Shown here in pieces: positions 60,757 to 64,000 of a stretch of 64,000 nucleotides of DNA. A program made the translations under genes and the position numbers. The stretch covers positions 124,001 to 188,000 of the forward strand of contig NZ_BFBB01000002.1 in assembly GCF_003114855.1 (NCBI RefSeq), written 5' to 3'. Source of the DNA: Leptospira ryugenii. Its GTDB lineage: Bacteria; Spirochaetota; Leptospiria; Leptospirales; Leptospiraceae. Position 1 is the stretch's first letter. Each line of letters opens with the position of its first letter. The notes beneath the pieces were generated by a model that made no database searches, was not told the origin of the DNA, and worked only from the letters and a program-made list of their open reading frames with translations.

Positions 60757-62862
60757 ATGAGCTTTAGTAAAAATATCTTAAATCAAAGGGTTTCCCTGAT
60801 CTTACTTGGAATTTTCCTTTTTGGTATGATCATTAAGTTATTTTTACTTTTAGATTTTCCTGGTCCTTTTATCATGCAAGATGAGTTTGAATTTAAACAA
60901 AATGCTTTTCTTTTATTTTCGAAATGGTCTTACTTTGATTTTCACCTAACTCCATTTTATTCTATTTTTCTTATCCCATCTTTCTTATTTAATAACTTTT
61001 ACCTTGTAATGAAAATAAGTAATATTTTCATTACATCTCTCGTTGTATATCCAGTATATTCGATTGCCAACCAAGTAGGAACCCGGAATAGCGCAATTTT
61101 AACAGCATTTTTATCACAGTGTTTACCATTTCAATTTGTCTTCCCTAATTTGATAATGAGTGAAAATCTCTTTTTGTTTCTTTTTTTGTTAACAGTCTAC
61201 TTTTTGCTGAAATCAATTGAAAACGATCTAATTTTGTATGATATCATATTCGCTTTTTTATTAGGATTTTGTTACTTAACACGTTACTTTGCGATAGTGC
61301 TTTTCCCTGTTTTCCTTTTAGCCTGGTGGTTGAGGGTATATCCCTTTGACTTCGACAATTTAAAAAGTTTGGAATTCTGGAAACCGAGATTACTTAGATT
61401 TTCTTTAGTTTGTTTTATCTCTTTTAGTTTTTTTCTATTTTGGACTGTCATATCGTTCAGGGAAATTTCCTATTTAGCAAAGGATTATTTTAACCCTGCT
61501 CTCTTAAGTCAGGCGAGACATTTAACGATTCATCCCTTGTTGAATTTATCTGCCTGGTTTCTAAGATATTTTCTTTATTTCGTTTTAATGGTTCTTCCAT
61601 TCGGCACACTAATTTTGATGCAACTTTTCACAAAACATAAAAGTCCTCAGCACAAACGTTTCCTTTTTTTAATCCTATTGATTTCCTTCGGAATGATTGG
61701 GTTGGCCACCTGGCACATGCGAGAGACAAATTTAGAAACCTCTGGTTTGAGAGGGAGGTATATCATTTATTTATCTTTTCTGTGGCTTCTGTATGCGTTT
61801 TCAGGAGAGGTTTTTAAATCTAAGGTTTTTGGATTAAAAATAGGATTACCTATCACCATTATTTTGTTATTCCTAATGTTTCAGCAATTAATACTCGTTA
61901 AAGGTAAGTGGTTCGCAATCGATTCTGGAGTATTCTTTCAATCATTCAATGTGCCAGAATTGTATCTTTTTTACTCCTTTCCCAACTTATATCCAACTCT
62001 CGTAATATTTGCAAATTTATGGATCTTCCTCCCTATCGCGAGACAGAAGTTTGGAGTTGCACTGATCACCTTACCCGCACTAATCTTTTCATCTTTAGGT
62101 CTCGTGGGATCAATGGATATCTTCTTGAACAAGACTTACATAGCAAATTTAGATGTTTTTAGAAGAATAGAAAAAGTGGAATCTGGACTCATCCGAATTT
62201 ATAACAATTCATCTGATATGAACCATCGTTTTTTTATCGAAAGGTATTTCCCCTTCTTCAATATTTCTTCTGATCGTGCTGAAATTGTGGAAATAAACGA
62301 TGTATATAATGTAAAGAAAGCCGGTTTTCTAGTGAGCGAGTTGAGATTTCCCAACCAGAAAGAATTATTGACAACTCATGGTCGTTTTGTTTATTCTCTT
62401 CCGTTCCCAAAAGAAAAAGAAACTCCCTTCATTGATTTGTATTCGAAATTTCCTGAGGCAAAACTCTACGGTTTAAAAGACTTTGAAGCTCCCTGGGGAA
62501 AGTCAATATTCCAATTGCCAAACCGAATTTTATTTATGAGTCCAGAAACTAAAATTGAATATCAACTCAACTTTCCAAAGAGAAAAATGATAGAGTTTGA
62601 AAGTTTTGTAGAATACCATACTCTTTCCAAAAATTGGAATGTTAGTGATGGAGCATTTGTAAAGGTTCTGATCAAGAAGAATAAAGAAATCTTACTTGAA
62701 AGATCAATAGAGATAAAACCAGAAGATAACTCTAGGAAATTCAGCTTCGCATTTCAGAATGAAACATCTAGTAGCTTAACTTTTAGCATAGAAACGACAA
62801 ACTTGCCTGGAAAGAATACTGATGGCGACTGGATTATGGTTCGAGAACCCATGATTCGATAG
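60757..62862 (+). CDS. multi-pass membrane glycosyltransferase (GT-C type)
   Basis: 701 residues with about 12 hydrophobic helices in the first 460 residues. The early loop MQDEFEFKQNAF near residue 40 carries the acidic residues that GT-C enzymes (ArnT, PMT, and O-antigen related) use to bind lipid-linked sugar. The C-terminal 240 residues are soluble and beta-rich, perhaps a carbohydrate-binding domain. It uses a polyprenyl-linked sugar as donor in known members; the GtrB-type gene upstream could make that donor. Function is inferred. Confidence 0.75.
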   Translation: MSFSKNILNQRVSLILLGIFLFGMIIKLFLLLDFPGPFIMQDEFEFKQNAFLLFSKWSYFDFHLTPFYSIFLIPSFLFNNFYLVMKISNIFITSLVVYPVYSIANQVGTRNSAILTAFLSQCLPFQFVFPNLIMSENLFLFLFLLTVYFLLKSIENDLILYDIIFAFLLGFCYLTRYFAIVLFPVFLLAWWLRVYPFDFDNLKSLEFWKPRLLRFSLVCFISFSFFLFWTVISFREISYLAKDYFNPALLSQARHLTIHPLLNLSAWFLRYFLYFVLMVLPFGTLILMQLFTKHKSPQHKRFLFLILLISFGMIGLATWHMRETNLETSGLRGRYIIYLSFLWLLYAFSGEVFKSKVFGLKIGLPITIILLFLMFQQLILVKGKWFAIDSGVFFQSFNVPELYLFYSFPNLYPTLVIFANLWIFLPIARQKFGVALITLPALIFSSLGLVGSMDIFLNKTYIANLDVFRRIEKVESGLIRIYNNSSDMNHRFFIERYFPFFNISSDRAEIVEINDVYNVKKAGFLVSELRFPNQKELLTTHGRFVYSLPFPKEKETPFIDLYSKFPEAKLYGLKDFEAPWGKSIFQLPNRILFMSPETKIEYQLNFPKRKMIEFESFVEYHTLSKNWNVSDGAFVKVLIKKNKEILLERSIEIKPEDNSRKFSFAFQNETSSSLTFSIETTNLPGKNTDGDWIMVREPMIR

Positions 62863-62925
62863 ATATGTTTTCTTTCCTTATTTAATTATTTTTAAAGTTA
62901 AAAGAAAAAGTTTAGGATTTTTCCA

Positions 62926-64000
62926 ATGAATCAATACCAAGAAAAATTATTTCAAAAAATCGAATCTTCTGAATTGGCTATTTCCGTAATTGGACTTGGC
63001 TATGTAGGCTTACCATTAGCTCTTCGATTTTTAGAAGTAGGTTTCCAGGTGTACGGTATAGACTCGGATGAGAGAAAGATACAGGCGATATCAACTGGAA
63101 AGACTTATATAAAACATATCCCAAGCGATAAATATGATGTTTATCGCAAGAATGGTAAATTCCAAGCTACTTCAAATTATGAATTTGTCGGAAAATCGGA
63201 TGTTATCATAATCTGTGTTCCAACACCTCTGACTCTTTATCGAGAACCTGACCTTACATATATTCTTCAGACTATGGAATCTTTATTTCCCCATCTGAAA
63301 AAAGGGCAATTTATTTGTTTAGAAAGTACTACATATCCTGGTACTACCGAAGAGGTGCTACAACCATATTTAACCAAGTCCAAACTCACCTGTGGGTTGG
63401 ATGCATTTTTGGCATTTTCACCAGAAAGAGAAGATCCTGGAAACCAAAAGTTTACTACACAAAACATTCCTAAGGTTGTTAGTGGAGTTACAAGCAGCTG
63501 TAGAGAAATAGCAGCCCGATTGTACACTAAAATTGTTGACCAAGTTGTTGAAGTTTCATCCACAAGAACTGCAGAGATGACTAAACTTTTGGAAAATATA
63601 CATAGAGCCGTAAATATTGGTTTAGTGAATGAAATGAAAGTTGTCGCTGATAAAATGGGTATAGATATCTATGAAGTGATTCGTGCTGCTGCAACGAAAC
63701 CATTTGGTTTTGTGCCGTATTATCCTGGTCCCGGTTTAGGAGGACATTGTATTCCCATAGACCCTTTTTATCTTACTTGGAAGGCGAGAGAGTATGGTGT
63801 TCATACAAAGTTTATTGAGCTTGCCGGAGATATTAATAGTTCGATGCCAAATTATGTAATTGAAAAGATAATTTATGGATTGAACAAGTCTGAAAAATCA
63901 TTAAAGAAAAGCAAGATCATCGTTATCGGTGTTGCTTATAAAAAAAATATAGATGATTTGCGTGAATCCCCGTCACTTTTCGTTATACAAAAATTATTAG
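62926..64000 (+). CDS. wbpA: UDP-N-acetylglucosamine 6-dehydrogenase (WbpA type), 3' end missing
   Basis: Nucleotide-sugar dehydrogenase, 358 residues visible, open to the right edge. The NAD-binding GLGYVGLPLALRF is near residue 21, KLLENIHRAVNIGLVNEM near 215, and the catalytic cysteine is in GGHCIPIDPF near 270. The ENIHRAVNIG and PGLGGHC segments are those of WbpA-like enzymes that oxidise UDP-GlcNAc to the uronic acid, a sugar of many O-antigens. An AGGAT site precedes the ATG. It is not followed here because the window ends. Confidence 0.92.
   Translation, partial: MNQYQEKLFQKIESSELAISVIGLGYVGLPLALRFLEVGFQVYGIDSDERKIQAISTGKTYIKHIPSDKYDVYRKNGKFQATSNYEFVGKSDVIIICVPTPLTLYREPDLTYILQTMESLFPHLKKGQFICLESTTYPGTTEEVLQPYLTKSKLTCGLDAFLAFSPEREDPGNQKFTTQNIPKVVSGVTSSCREIAARLYTKIVDQVVEVSSTRTAEMTKLLENIHRAVNIGLVNEMKVVADKMGIDIYEVIRAAATKPFGFVPYYPGPGLGGHCIPIDPFYLTWKAREYGVHTKFIELAGDINSSMPNYVIEKIIYGLNKSEKSLKKSKIIVIGVAYKKNIDDLRESPSLFVIQKLL

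Overview
The window looks like a chromosomal segment from a spirochaete of the Leptospira group. This is an inference from gene content, not a database match. Supporting signs are an AT-rich base composition, many short-signal lipoproteins, frequent TTG and GTG starts, an LpxI/LpxB lipid A pair, and an ABC-type O-antigen locus headed by rfb genes. I count 57 protein-coding genes, two of them cut by the window edges. I saw no tRNA, rRNA, CRISPR array or insertion sequence. No gap between genes exceeds about 190 bases.

Region 1-13.5 kb holds housekeeping genes. The 3' end of a PgpH-type HD phosphodiesterase is followed by ybeY, recO, a small membrane protein, argS, cinA and a secreted propeller-like protein, all on the + strand. 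A - strand block facing them encodes gap, pgk, tpiA, secG, an exported protein and a two-component pair, so glycolysis, secretion and signalling are closely packed. Region 13.5-31 kb holds DNA repair genes (recQ, uvrC, a UvrD/Rep-type helicase), a chemoreceptor, and a signal peptidase I homologue that has lost both catalytic residues. It also holds a tightly coupled surface cluster: a large lipoprotein with lamin-tail-like segments, a secreted possible outer-membrane protein, and a phospholipase-D-family lipoprotein. Small metabolic genes (MFS, NUDIX, GST) separate these.

Region 31-48 kb is envelope and central metabolism. It contains a TPR lipoprotein, an AsmA-like protein, lpxI-lpxB, an SH3b-domain protein, a TolC-family porin, sucCD, a lipoprotein pair (a repeat-propeller protein and a putative metalloprotease), a 2,4-dienoyl-CoA reductase, an acyltransferase and purU.

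Region 48-64 kb is a surface polysaccharide locus, all on the + strand. rfbA, rfbC, rfbD and rfbB make dTDP-L-rhamnose, with a GtrB-type glycosyltransferase between rfbD and rfbB. After a 177-base AT-rich gap come an EPS-type MarR-like regulator, an ABC O-antigen exporter (Wzm/Wzt) whose Wzt carries a C-terminal sugar-recognition domain, and a methyltransferase with a coiled-coil tail. Next are a GT4 glycosyltransferase, an unfamiliar GT-like protein, an MBOAT/SGNH O-acetylation pair, a multi-pass glycosyltransferase, and a UDP-GlcNAc dehydrogenase that runs off the right edge. Together these suggest a rhamnose-containing, O-acetylated O-antigen, possibly ended by a methyl cap, exported through the ABC route. 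A perfect terminator-like hairpin lies inside one gene of this operon.
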